A stretch of 64,000 bases of DNA from Solirubrobacter pauli (GTDB taxonomy: Bacteria; Actinomycetota; Thermoleophilia; Solirubrobacterales; Solirubrobacteraceae). The stretch is taken from the NCBI RefSeq assembly GCF_003633755.1, contig NZ_RBIL01000001.1, positions 915,426 to 979,425 on the forward strand, written 5' to 3'. The position numbers and the translations under genes are program-made. How positions within the stretch are numbered: position 1 is the stretch's first letter; each line of letters begins with the position of its first letter. Below the pieces are notes generated by a model. The model was given only the letters and a program-made list of their open reading frames with translations, made no database searches and was not told the DNA's origin. Below are positions 33,829 to 43,000 of this stretch, piece after piece.

Positions 33829-34766
33829 CCGACGGGCTCGGCGACCTTCTCCTCTTCCTGCTTCTTCTTGACGGGCTTCTCGGCGCCGATCAGCTTCTGC
33901 GCCTGACGCTCCGGGGTGATGGTCACGACGTCCCAGGCGAGGCCGAGCTTCTTCATCAGGCCGATGACCATCTGCGACGGGTCGATCTCCCACCACTTGA
34001 GGCCGTGGGCGGCCGAGCGCGGGAAGGCGTGGTGGTTGTGGTGCCAGGACTCGCCGAACGACGGGATGGCGAGCCAGAAGACGTTGGTCGACTTGTCCTC
34101 GACGTCGAAGCGGCGACGGCCGAAGAAGTGGCAGACCGAGTTGACCGACCACGTGACGTGGTGCTGGAGGAAGATGCGCACGAAGCCGCCCCAGATGAGG
34201 CCGGTGAGCGCGCCCTTCAGGCTCCAGCTGAGCAGCCCGCCGAGGATGGCCGGGATCAGCAGCGACGCGACGACGATCAGGGGGAACTTGCGGTTGAGGA
34301 TCCGCATCGTGCGGTCCTCGGCGAGGTCCTTCGCGTACTTGCGCGCGGACGCCTCACCGTGCGTCTCGAAGAGCCAGCCGACGTGCGAGTGCCAGAGGCC
34401 CTTCAGCGCACCGCTGACGCCGCTGCCGTGGCCGACGTGCGGCGAGTGCGGATCGCCCTCGACGTCGGTGTGCGCGTGGTGCTTGCGGTGGTCGGCGACC
34501 CAGTCGATGACCGGGCCCTGGACCGACAGCATGCCGAGGTAGGCGAAGACGTAGCGCGTGAAGTTGTGCGTCTGGAACGCACGATGCGTGAGCATCCGGT
34601 GGAAGCCCACGGTGACGCCGAGCCCGCTCAGCAGGTACATGAGCACGAAGACGGCGACGTCGGACCAGCCCAGCCAGCTGCCCCACAGGAGCGGGATCGC
34701 GGCGGCGGTCACGGCAAAGGGGATGAAGACTGCAGCCATGTTCACACGGCGCTCGAGGCGAGTCAT
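33825..34766 (-). CDS. Acyl-CoA/fatty-acid delta-9-type desaturase
   Basis: 313 residues from ATG at 34766 (GTG at 34784 also possible). Membrane-bound di-iron desaturase with all three His boxes: HRMLTH, HRKHHAHTD and WHHNHH. Four membrane helices. It introduces a cis double bond into a saturated acyl chain using O2 and reductant, usually to keep the membrane fluid. The C-terminal tail is a Lys/Glu-rich extension (KPVKKKQEEEK). It stands alone; an AsnC gene lies downstream on the same strand. Confidence 0.92.
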   Translation of the reverse strand: MTRLERRVNMAAVFIPFAVTAAAIPLLWGSWLGWSDVAVFVLMYLLSGLGVTVGFHRMLTHRAFQTHNFTRYVFAYLGMLSVQGPVIDWVADHRKHHAHTDVEGDPHSPHVGHGSGVSGALKGLWHSHVGWLFETHGEASARKYAKDLAEDRTMRILNRKFPLIVVASLLIPAILGGLLSWSLKGALTGLIWGGFVRIFLQHHVTWSVNSVCHFFGRRRFDVEDKSTNVFWLAIPSFGESWHHNHHAFPRSAAHGLKWWEIDPSQMVIGLMKKLGLAWDVVTITPERQAQKLIGAEKPVKKKQEEEKVAEPVG

Positions 34767-34838
34767 GACCTGGAGGCTATGCACAGCGCGTGCGGGTTTC
34801 TTCCCTGCTGCCCGCGAATTATGAACGCGTTTTTGTGC

Positions 34839-35279
34839 TCAAGCCTCAAACGGACGCTCGAACAGCGTGCTGAGCACGATCTGCGTCTGCGTCCTGGTGA
34901 CACCCGGATGGTCCCGGATCCGCTCGAGCGTCTCCTCCAGATGGGCCGTGTCACGCGCCCGCACGTGCACGACGGCGCTCGCCTCACCGGCCACCGTGTA
35001 GGCCGCCTCGACCTCCGGATGGCGCTCCACGGCGTCCCGCACCTCGTTGGCCGGCATCCGCCCCTCGCAGTACAGCGAGACCAGCGCGTGCGTCGTCCAA
35101 CCGAAGCGGCCGGGGTCCACCCGGGCCGTGTAGCCGCGCACGACCCCCTCGGCCTCGAGCTTGTCCACGCGGCGCTTGACGGCCGGCGCCGACAGCGACA
35201 CCCGCATCCCGATGCTCTGGAAGGACCGCCGCGCGTCCTGCCGGAGGAGCGCAACGATCTGACGGTCGACTTCGTCCAT
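34839..35279 (-). CDS. Lrp/AsnC-family transcriptional regulator
   Basis: 146 residues from ATG at 35279. N-terminal helix-turn-helix MDEVDRQIVALLRQDARRSF then SIGMRVSLSAPAVKRRVDKLE, followed by a RAM-type effector domain (HALVSLYCEG, AAYTVAGEASAVVHV). Divergent from HPPD with 66 bases between starts; imperfect arms GGCGCA (35302-35307) and TGCGCC (35326-35331) are a possible site. AsnC proteins bind amino acids, so control of tyrosine catabolism by tyrosine or phenylalanine is a natural inference. Confidence 0.9.
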   Translation of the reverse strand: MDEVDRQIVALLRQDARRSFQSIGMRVSLSAPAVKRRVDKLEAEGVVRGYTARVDPGRFGWTTHALVSLYCEGRMPANEVRDAVERHPEVEAAYTVAGEASAVVHVRARDTAHLEETLERIRDHPGVTRTQTQIVLSTLFERPFEA

Positions 35280-35345
35280 GGGACGGCCAGCATCCCACAT
35301 CGGCGCAACGGATCGGCATTGAGTGTGCGCCAACAACGGCGGATC

Positions 35346-36473
35346 ATGAAGCGCATGTCGACCCAGCCCATCGTCGCGCCCAGCAAGACGGAAGACTTCA
35401 TGCCGCTCCACGGCATCGACCACGTCGAGTTCTTTGTCGGCAACGCGCTCCAGGCCGCCGCGTTCTGGGTGAAGAACCTCGGCTTCAAGGAGGTCGCGTA
35501 CGCGGGGCTGGAGACCGGTGTGCGCGACCGCGCGTCGCACGTCCTCGAGCAGGGCCGGATCCGGATCGTGCTGACGGGTGCACTCGTGCCCGGGCACGAG
35601 ATCGGCGAGCACGTCGCCCGCCACGGCGACGGCGTGAAGGTGATCGCGCTCGGCGTCCCGGACGTCGACCACGCCTATCGCGAGGCCACCGCCCGTGGCG
35701 CGCGGGGCGTCGAGGAGCCGCACGACGTCTCCGATGACCACGGCACGCTGCGCCGCGCCTCGATCGCGACCTACGGCGACACGCTGCACACCTTCGTGGA
35801 CCGCAAGGGCTACAAGGGCGCGTTCATGCCCGGCTACGCGCCGCGCGACCTCGACACCGGCGACGCCGGGCTGCTGGCGATCGACCACATCGTCGGCAAC
35901 GTCGAGCTCGGCCACATGGACGAGTGGGTCAAGTACTACGAGGACGTCTTCGGCATGCGGGAGATGCTCCACTTCTCCGACGACGACATCTCGACCGAGT
36001 ACTCGGCGCTGATGTCGAAGGTCGTCACCAACGGCAACGGCCGCGTGAAGTTCCCGCTCAACGAGCCGGCCGAGGGCAAGCGCAAGTCGCAGATCGACGA
36101 GTACCTGGAGTACTACGGCGGTGCGGGCGCGCAGCACATCGCGGTCGCGACGCGGGACATCGTCGGCACGGTCGAGCAGCTCAAGGCGCGCGGGATCGAG
36201 TTCCTCAACACGCCCGACACCTACTACGACGACGCCCCGGACCGCGTGGGCGAGATCGCCGAGGACTTCGAGGACCTCAAGCGCCTCGGCATCCTCGTCG
36301 ACCGCGACGACGAGGGCTACCTGCTGCAGATCTTCACGAAGCCGATCGGCGACCGCCCGACCGTCTTCCTCGAGGTGATCGAGCGTCACGGCGCGCGCGG
36401 GTTCGGCGACGGCAACTTCAAGGCGCTGTTCGAGGCGATCGAGCGCGAGCAGGCGCTGCGGGGCAACCTGTAG
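35346..36473 (+). CDS. hppD: 4-Hydroxyphenylpyruvate dioxygenase
   Basis: 375 residues from ATG at 35346 (ATG at 35355 also in frame). Two vicinal-oxygen-chelate domains. The iron ligands are H181 (AIDHIVGNV), H264 (AQHIAVA) and E343 (FLEVIERHG); the spacings of 83 and 79 equal those of the Streptomyces enzyme. The ending GFGDGNFKALFEAIE is family-typical. It converts 4-hydroxyphenylpyruvate, O2 to homogentisate and CO2 in tyrosine degradation. First gene of an operon: three bases separate it from the mini-serpin gene. Confidence 0.95.
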   Translation: MKRMSTQPIVAPSKTEDFMPLHGIDHVEFFVGNALQAAAFWVKNLGFKEVAYAGLETGVRDRASHVLEQGRIRIVLTGALVPGHEIGEHVARHGDGVKVIALGVPDVDHAYREATARGARGVEEPHDVSDDHGTLRRASIATYGDTLHTFVDRKGYKGAFMPGYAPRDLDTGDAGLLAIDHIVGNVELGHMDEWVKYYEDVFGMREMLHFSDDDISTEYSALMSKVVTNGNGRVKFPLNEPAEGKRKSQIDEYLEYYGGAGAQHIAVATRDIVGTVEQLKARGIEFLNTPDTYYDDAPDRVGEIAEDFEDLKRLGILVDRDDEGYLLQIFTKPIGDRPTVFLEVIERHGARGFGDGNFKALFEAIEREQALRGNL

Positions 36474-36476
36474 GAC

Positions 36477-37343
36477 ATGCTCCTCGACCAGCTCGCCGGT
36501 GACGTCGTCTACTCGCCGTACGGGCTGCAGCGTGCGCTGAGCGTGGTGCGCGAGGGCGCGACGGGCGAGACCCGGCGCGCCCTGGAGGCGTTCACGATGC
36601 CACCCGAGGTGCCGGGCGTGCTGTCGGCCCAGGCGGCCTGGCTGCACGCCGACTACCGGCCGGGCCCGAAGCTCACGCTCGACACGGGCCCGCTGGAATT
36701 GGACGCGATCAACGCCTGGTCGAGCGAGAAGACGCACGGGATGGTGCCGCGGATCCTCGAGGAGTTGAGCGCCGACGAGATCGCGGTCATCACCGACGCC
36801 GAGTACCTGAAGGCCCGGTGGCGGCTGCCGTTCGAGGGCACGCGGCGCGCACCGTTCGAGGGCGCCGGCGAGGTCGACATGATGACCGTCGAGGGCCGCT
36901 TCGAGCACGCCGACGACGCGATCCGGCTGCCGTACGCTGAGCACGACCTGCGGTTCGCGGCGATGCTCGGCGAGTGGCACGACGTCGAGTGGCGGCGCGG
37001 CCAGGGCACCGTCGAGCTGCCGCGCTTCTCGACCACGAGCTCGCTGGAGCTCGACCGGCTGCTCGGCCTGTCGCTCGAAGCGGGCCACGACCTGGACGCG
37101 CTGATCGAGGGCCCCGGCCTGAAGGGCCTGAGCCGGATCATCCAGCGCGCCCGCGTGGACGTCGACGAGGAGGGCACGACCGCCGCCGCCACCACCGCGG
37201 TGACCATGCGTGCGGTGTCGATGCCGCTCGACCCGTTCCACATCGTCTTCGACCGGCCCTTCACCTGGGTCATCGAGCACGCGCCGACCGGCACGGCCCT
37301 GTTCGCCGGCCGCGTCGTCCACCCGACCTCGAGGAGAGACTGA
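36477..37343 (+). CDS. Mini-serpin (serine-protease-inhibitor fold)
   Basis: 288 residues, no signal peptide, so cytosolic. Serpin landmarks: DVVYSPYGLQRAL near residue 9 (strand 6B/helix B), INAWSSEKTHGMVPRIL at 78-94, ITDAEYLKARWRLPFEG at 105-121, the proximal hinge EEGTTAAATTAV at 231-242, and FDRPFTWVIEHAPTGTALFAGRVV at 258-281. Aligning the hinge (G233 = P15) puts the scissile pair at V247-S248. Normal serpins have 350-400 residues; helix A and part of the helix D region are missing or short. It starts three bases after HPPD and overlaps the homogentisate dioxygenase start (TGATG). Whether it inhibits a protease is unknown. Confidence 0.85.
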   Translation: MLLDQLAGDVVYSPYGLQRALSVVREGATGETRRALEAFTMPPEVPGVLSAQAAWLHADYRPGPKLTLDTGPLELDAINAWSSEKTHGMVPRILEELSADEIAVITDAEYLKARWRLPFEGTRRAPFEGAGEVDMMTVEGRFEHADDAIRLPYAEHDLRFAAMLGEWHDVEWRRGQGTVELPRFSTTSSLELDRLLGLSLEAGHDLDALIEGPGLKGLSRIIQRARVDVDEEGTTAAATTAVTMRAVSMPLDPFHIVFDRPFTWVIEHAPTGTALFAGRVVHPTSRRD

Positions 37344-38524
37344 TGCGCTACCACAGCCTCGGCCGGATCCCGGCCAAGCGCCACGTGCAGTTCCGCGACC
37401 CGGACTCGTCGGCGAACGGCAACGCGCCGCTGCTGGTCGAGGAGGTCATGGGCTTCGAGGGCTTCTCGGGCAACGAGTCGATCCTCTACCACCTGTTCTC
37501 GCCCTGCCGCGTGAAGGAGGTCGGCGCGTTCACGCCGATCGTGCTCGAGGAGTGGGTGCCGGAGACGCACGTGCACCGCCTCACGCACACGATGGAGATG
37601 GCGCCCTCCGGTGACGCCGTGCTCGGCCGCCGCGTGCTCCAGTACAACGGCGACGTCGAGATCGGGATCTGCGTGCCCGAGCGCGAGGCGGACTACTTCT
37701 ACCGCGACGGCGAGGGCGACGAGGTCATCTTCGTCCACGAGGGCAGCGGCGTCGTGGAGACGATCTTCGGGTCGCTGGAGTACCGCAAGCACGACTACGT
37801 GGTGCTCCCGCGCGGCACCACCTACCGCTTCCGCTTCGACGAGCCCCAGCGCTGGCTGACCTTCTACACGCCGGGCGAGATCGAGACGCCGAACCGCTAC
37901 CGCAACCGCTACGGCCAGCTGCTCGAGCACGCGCCCTTCTCGCAGCGTGACTTCCACCCGCCGGCGGAGCTCGTCACGCACCGCTCGCGGGACGAGCACC
38001 ACGTCAAGGTCCGCGTCCGCGGCGGCTACCAGGACTACGTGCTCGACTACCACCCGCTCGACGTGGTCGGCTGGGACGGCTACGTGTACCCGTACACGTT
38101 CAACATCCACGACTTCGAGCCCAAGGCCGGCCGCCTGCACCAGCCGCCGCCCGCCCACCAGACCTTCCAGGGCCCGAACTTCGTGATCTGCTCGTTCTGC
38201 CCGCGGATGCTCGACTGGGACCCGATGGCGATCGCGCTGCCGTACCACCACTCGAACGTCCAGAGCGAGGAGGTCATGTACTACGTCGACGGCGACTACG
38301 CCGCGCGCAAGGGCGTGGAGATCGGCTCGTTCACGCTGCACCCCAGCGGCCTGCCGCACGGCCCCCAGCCCGGGACGGTCGAGAAGACGCTGGGCATCAA
38401 GGAGACGTCCGAGCTGGCCGTCATGTGCGATACGTTCCGGCCCTTGAAGCTGACGACGCTCGCGCGCGACCTCGACGACCCCAGCTACGCGTACTCCTGG
38501 TACGAGGACCCCGTTGCCGGCTAG
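37343..38524 (+). CDS. hmgA: Homogentisate 1,2-dioxygenase, short type
   Basis: 393 residues from ATG at 37343 with GAGGAGAG just upstream. Cupin-fold; the iron ligands are H303, E309 and H339 (YHHSNVQSEE and LPHGP), with spacings 6 and 30 as in the human enzyme. Shorter than the about 440-residue classic form; the N-terminal lobe is reduced. It opens homogentisate to maleylacetoacetate. Same operon as HPPD; the isomerase and hydrolase that usually follow (hmgC/hmgB) are absent here. The next gene overlaps by 11 bases. Confidence 0.9.
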   Translation: MRYHSLGRIPAKRHVQFRDPDSSANGNAPLLVEEVMGFEGFSGNESILYHLFSPCRVKEVGAFTPIVLEEWVPETHVHRLTHTMEMAPSGDAVLGRRVLQYNGDVEIGICVPEREADYFYRDGEGDEVIFVHEGSGVVETIFGSLEYRKHDYVVLPRGTTYRFRFDEPQRWLTFYTPGEIETPNRYRNRYGQLLEHAPFSQRDFHPPAELVTHRSRDEHHVKVRVRGGYQDYVLDYHPLDVVGWDGYVYPYTFNIHDFEPKAGRLHQPPPAHQTFQGPNFVICSFCPRMLDWDPMAIALPYHHSNVQSEEVMYYVDGDYAARKGVEIGSFTLHPSGLPHGPQPGTVEKTLGIKETSELAVMCDTFRPLKLTTLARDLDDPSYAYSWYEDPVAG

Positions 38525-39599
38525 GAGCTTCCGCTGGCAGGACGGCGAGCGGCTGATCGTCTTCGGCGAAGGCGCGGCCGCGCACGCCGTCGAGACGCTC
38601 GGCGGTCCCGGCTACACGCTGCTGACGACCGAGCGGGCGAAGGAGGCCGCGCCCGGCGTCGTGACCGCCGCCGGCGAGGTCCACATCGTGCCCGCGGGTC
38701 ATGTCGACGACCTCGCCGCGTCGCTGCTCGACGTCGTCGGCGGCGACCGGATCGTCGCGCTGGGCGGCGGGCGCGTGGTCGACGTGGCCAAGGCGATCGT
38801 CGCCGCGCAGGCCGCGGGCGCGGGCGGAGACGCCGTGAGCGCCAGCGGCGCCTACCCGGGCACGCCCGGGGCGGGCCGGGCGGCCGCTGACCACCGGGCG
38901 TTCGCCGGGCCGCCGCGGGCGCTGGCCGTGCCGACCACGCTGTCGGGCGCGGAGATGACCCGGATCCACCGGCACGCCGACGGCGTCGCCGAGTCGACCC
39001 CGCGCGTGCGCCCGGCCGTCGTGATCATCGACCCCGCGCTCGCGGCCTCGCAGCCGGTCGAGGCGCTGGCGGCGAGCTCGCTGAACGCGCTCGGCCACGC
39101 GGTCGAGGCGCCGTGCGTCACCGGTGCCAACCCGGTCGCGACCCTCGCCGCGCACGAGGCCGCGCGCCTCCTCGCGGCGGGCTGGCAGGGCGCCGAGCCC
39201 GACCGCGAGACGCTCGCGCTCGGCTCGCTGCTCGCGGGGTACGCCCTGGACAACTCCGCGCTGGCGCTCCACCACGTGCTCGCGCAGACGCTCGTCCGCG
39301 TCGCCGGTCTCGCCCACGGCCCGGCGAACGCCGCGATGCTGCCAGTGACGATCGGCGCCCTCGCCGCCCGCACGCCGGAGGCGATCGAGGCGCTGAACGC
39401 CGCCGTCGGCGAGGACGTGGCCGAGGTCGCGCTGCGCATCCGCGCCCGCTCCGGCGCGGGCGGCCTGCGGGATCTCGGCGTGGACCCGGACGTCCTGCGC
39501 GGCTGCGCGGACGCCGCGGCCGCCCGTCCCCAGCTCAAGCTCACACCTCCGCCCGCCGACCGCGACGAGATCCTGTCGCTGTACGAACGCGCGCTCTAG
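38514..39599 (+). CDS. Maleylacetate-reductase-like iron-type alcohol dehydrogenase
   Basis: 361 residues from TTG at 38514. Fe-ADH fold with NAD motif ALGGGRVVDVAKAI. The helix SSLNALGHAVEAPC has Asn where metal-dependent Fe-ADHs have the ligand Asp; this substitution is seen in maleylacetate reductases, as is ALHHVLAQTL and LAHGPANAAMLP. The family reduces maleylacetate to 3-oxoadipate. In this operon the upstream product would be maleylacetoacetate, so the true substrate is open. Ends 11 bases before a region of repeats at 39611. Confidence 0.8.
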   Translation: MPARSFRWQDGERLIVFGEGAAAHAVETLGGPGYTLLTTERAKEAAPGVVTAAGEVHIVPAGHVDDLAASLLDVVGGDRIVALGGGRVVDVAKAIVAAQAAGAGGDAVSASGAYPGTPGAGRAAADHRAFAGPPRALAVPTTLSGAEMTRIHRHADGVAESTPRVRPAVVIIDPALAASQPVEALAASSLNALGHAVEAPCVTGANPVATLAAHEAARLLAAGWQGAEPDRETLALGSLLAGYALDNSALALHHVLAQTLVRVAGLAHGPANAAMLPVTIGALAARTPEAIEALNAAVGEDVAEVALRIRARSGAGGLRDLGVDPDVLRGCADAAAARPQLKLTPPPADRDEILSLYERAL

Positions 39600-39610
39600 C
39601 GGGCGACCTG

Positions 39611-39653
39611 ACCGAAAGTCCGCATATACCGGAAAGTGGGGTTTAGAAACCCC
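39611..39653 (+). promoter_or_regulatory. Direct repeat and perfect dyad before the 72-residue gene
   Basis: ACCGAAAGT (39611-39619) and ACCGGAAAGT (39629-39638) are near-identical copies 18 bases apart. The second runs into a perfect inverted repeat, GGGGTTT, AG, AAACCCC (39638-39653). It lies between the end of the aromatic operon and the small gene, so it may be a weak terminator, an operator or both. No T-run follows. Confidence 0.45.
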
Positions 39654-39669
39654 GTCAACGGTCGATGAC

Positions 39670-39888
39670 ATGAGCAACATGCACGTTCCCGGAGATGCGA
39701 ACGCTTGGGCGTGGCCGCCCGTCGGAGACGTCGAGGAGCCCGCGCGCACACCGCTGTGGCTGATTCGCACGCTCGCCACCGCGCTCGCCGCCGAGGACCA
39801 GCCGAGCATCGAGCACCGCCGGCACGTCGCGCGCCAGATCGCGCGCACCGCCGAGGAGCTCGAGCGCTCCCTCGCCGACGCGAGCTAG
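39670..39888 (+). CDS. Small protein, unknown function
   Basis: 72 residues from ATG at 39670. The N-terminal part is Trp/Pro-rich (NAWAWPPVGDVEEPARTP), then WLIRTLATALAAEDQPS, then an amphipathic helix RRHVARQIARTAEELERSL. No membrane segment or signal peptide. I do not recognise a family. It is an independent unit: a dyad-rich region precedes it and a textbook terminator follows. Codon use is like its neighbours. Confidence 0.6.
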   Translation: MSNMHVPGDANAWAWPPVGDVEEPARTPLWLIRTLATALAAEDQPSIEHRRHVARQIARTAEELERSLADAS

Positions 39889-39913
39889 CCTCCCGCCGGA
39901 TTCCAGCCGCACC

Positions 39914-39937
39914 GGGCGCCCAGTGGGCGCCCTTTTT
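39914..39937 (+). terminator. Rho-independent terminator
   Basis: GGGCGCCC (39914-39921), loop AGT, GGGCGCCC (39925-39932), then five T. It ends the small gene at 39670-39888. Confidence 0.9.
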
Positions 39938-40022
39938 CGTGCCCGTACAACGACGAACGGCGCCCGACTCGACCCCCGAAGGGATCGGTCGGACGCCGTC
40001 GGCGCCGCGGTTCGGGGTGGAG

Positions 40023-43000
40023 CTAGCCGCGCGCGAAGGTCGCGGACGGGCTCCAGGTCGTGCCGTTCCAGACGCGCGACTTGCCGTCGTAGCTGACGAC
40101 GACGCAGTACGTCGGCGAGCCGCAGTCGATGGCCGCGGACTTCTGCGCGACGTCGGACGTCTTCGTCCAGGTCGCGCCGTTCCAGGTCCAGAGCGGCGCG
40201 TCGGTCGCACCGGCGCCGCCGGCGACGCAGATGTCACCCGCGACCGAGCACCCGACCGGGTCGATGTACAGCGTGGTGCCACCGCTGGTCACGTTGACCG
40301 GCGTGAACGCCGTGCCGTTGTACTGGCTCGTGCCGTAGCCCGAGTAGCCGGCGAAGCAGTTCGTGGTCGAGGTGCAGGCCAGCGAGTTGCCCGGGTGCGG
40401 CTGGTCGGCGAGGACGGTGACCGTCGTGCCGTCGAACCGCCCGGCCTTCGGGTTGCCGATCATCACGCAGCTGTTGACCGCGGGGCAGTTGATCCGCGAC
40501 CAGCCGCGGGTGCCGCTGCTGGCGTACGGCGCCGACCAGGCGGTTCCGTCCCACTTCCACAGGCGCGGGACGGTGTCGTCCTGGACGTTGTCGTACAGCG
40601 CGCCGGCGGCGACGCAGAACGTCTGGGAGGCGCACGAGATGTCCCACACCTCGTAGGCCGGGACGTCCGGGATCGCCGTCCACGCCGTGCCGTCCCACGT
40701 GGCGACCTTGCCGTTGTGGTTGCCGGTCATGCACCACGTCTCCGACACGCAGGTCACCGGGACGAAGTACATGGTCGTCGCCGGCAGGCCGGAGGCGACC
40801 GCGTTGCTCCACTCACCCGAGGCGCTGCGCGTGTACGAGTTGTTCTTGCTGTCGACCGCCATGCACCACGTCGTGGTCGGGCAGTCGAGGTCGCGCGCCG
40901 GCAGCGGCGCGCCGTAGACCTGCAGCGTGAGCTGCTTGGTCGCGACCGCGCTGTCGGCCGACACGACCTTGACCGTGAAGGTCGCGGTGCCGGTCGTCGT
41001 CGGCGTGCCGGTGATCTCGCCGGTGGAGGCGCCGAGCGTCAGGCCGGTCGGGAGCGTGCCGCTGTCGATGCTCCACGTGTACGGGCCCGTGCCGCCCAGC
41101 GTCGCCAGCGTGGTGCTGTACGCGGTGTTCTGGTCGGCGCCCGGGAGCGTCGCGGACGTGGAGATCGTCATGCCGGGCGGCTCGAGCTCCAGCGCGACGG
41201 TGCGCTCGGCGCTGACGTTCCGTGAATCTGTGACCTTCAGCTTGACGTTGAAGGTTCCGGTGACGGTCGGCGTGCCGGTGAGCTTGTTGCCCGCGACGGA
41301 CAGGCCGGTCGGCAGCGTCGACGGATCGGCCGACCACTGGTACGGCGCGCGGCCGCCGAACGCGGTCAGCGCCTGGTCGTAGGCCACGCCGTTCATGCCC
41401 TGCGGCAACGAGCCGGTCGTCACCGTGAGCGCGTCGAGGTCGATGATCGTCAGCGCGACGTCGGCGGTCTTGGTACGACCGTCGGCGTCCTTGACCGTCA
41501 CCGCGAGCGGCGCCGTCGACGGGCCGGTCGGCGTGCCGGAGACCACGCCCGCGGCGCTGACCGCCAGGCCGGCCGGGACGTTGGTGGCGCTCCACGTGTA
41601 GGTGCCGCGGCCGCCGGACGCCGACAGCGTCTGCGAGTAGGCGACGTCGGCCTTGCCCTGCGGCAGGGTCGTGGTGCCGATCGCGAGCGGCGCCGGGTCG
41701 ACCGCGACGGTGAACGCGCGCGTCGCCTCGTTGCCGTCGAGCCCGCGGACCTTCACGGTGAAGGTCGCGGCGCCGATCGCCGTCGGCGTGCCGGTGATCG
41801 TGTCCCCCGCGAGCCGCAGGCCGGCCGGCAGGGCGCCGCCGCTGACGGTCCAGGTGTACGGCGTCACGGCGCCGGCCGCCTCGAGCTTGGCCGAGTACGG
41901 CGTGCCGGTGACCGCGCCGCGGAGCGCCGTCGTGGCGATCACCGCGGGCGGCGTCTTGGTGAGGATGTCGTACGAGCGCAGGGCCTTCTGGCCGAGCGAG
42001 TCCTTGGCGGCGATCTCGACGCTGCGCGTGCCGTAGCCGGTCGCGGTGCCGGTGATGCGGCCGTCCGACTCCAGCTTGAGGCCGTCCGGCAGGCGGCCGC
42101 TGTTGACCGCGTAGGTCAGCGGCGCGCGCGAGGACGTGGCCGCGACCTTGGCGCTGTAGGCCTTGCCGCGCTCGGCGTCCGGAAGCGTCTTGGTCGTGAA
42201 CGTCGGGACCGGCGGCTTGTCGGCCTTCGCGATCGTCCAGTCCTCGGACCAGATGTCGCGGATGCCCTTGTCGAAGTTGAACTTCCAGACCTTGAAGCGC
42301 AGACCACCACCGGCCTGCAGGCCGCCGGAGAGGCGCCACCACGGATCCTTGGCCGTGTCGGCCTTGAGCTGCATGAAGAGGTCGGCGGTCAGGTACGGGC
42401 CGGCGACGTCGTAGAAGTCGAACATCAGCTTCGGGCCGATCGCGGCCTTGATGTTCAGCGTGCCCGACGGGGTCGGCTTGTAGGTCTTGAAGGAGGCCTT
42501 GGCGCTGCCGTACGGACCGAACTTCGAGCCGTCCCACTGGACGCCGAACTCGGTGTCCAGCGACTGCTCGACCCACGTCGAGATGCGCGCGCCGACGGAC
42601 GCCTCGCCCGTGACCTGGAAGTTGAGCTTGGGCACGATCACGACCGGCACGGGGCCGACGGAGAACGTCCACGGCGAGAAGCGGTAGTCCTTCGGGAGCA
42701 GGTCGAGCTCGAGCTCGCACTTGGCCTCACCCTCGATGCCGACCTCGATGCGCGCGTCCTGATGGAGCTTGACGCCGACGAAGGCCTTGATCGTGAGCGG
42801 CGCCCACACGCCGCCCCACGCGATGCCGACGTTCGTGCCGGCGTTGAAGTTGACGTCGCCGTCGATCGTGGCGCGCGCGCCGGTCGAGCACGAGTAGGGC
42901 CGCTCGAAGCCCTTGTTCTCGGACTTGGCGGCGAACGCCTTCGGCTTGTCCTGCAGCGAGAAGCCCGGCTGGATGCGCTTGAGGCCGGCGCCGGGGTTGC

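Noticed and set aside
34839-37322. 827-codon open frame on the minus strand across HPPD and the serpin gene
   Set aside because: Only the last 146 codons (AsnC) look like a protein; the rest is antisense to HPPD, whose iron ligands and family motifs are complete.
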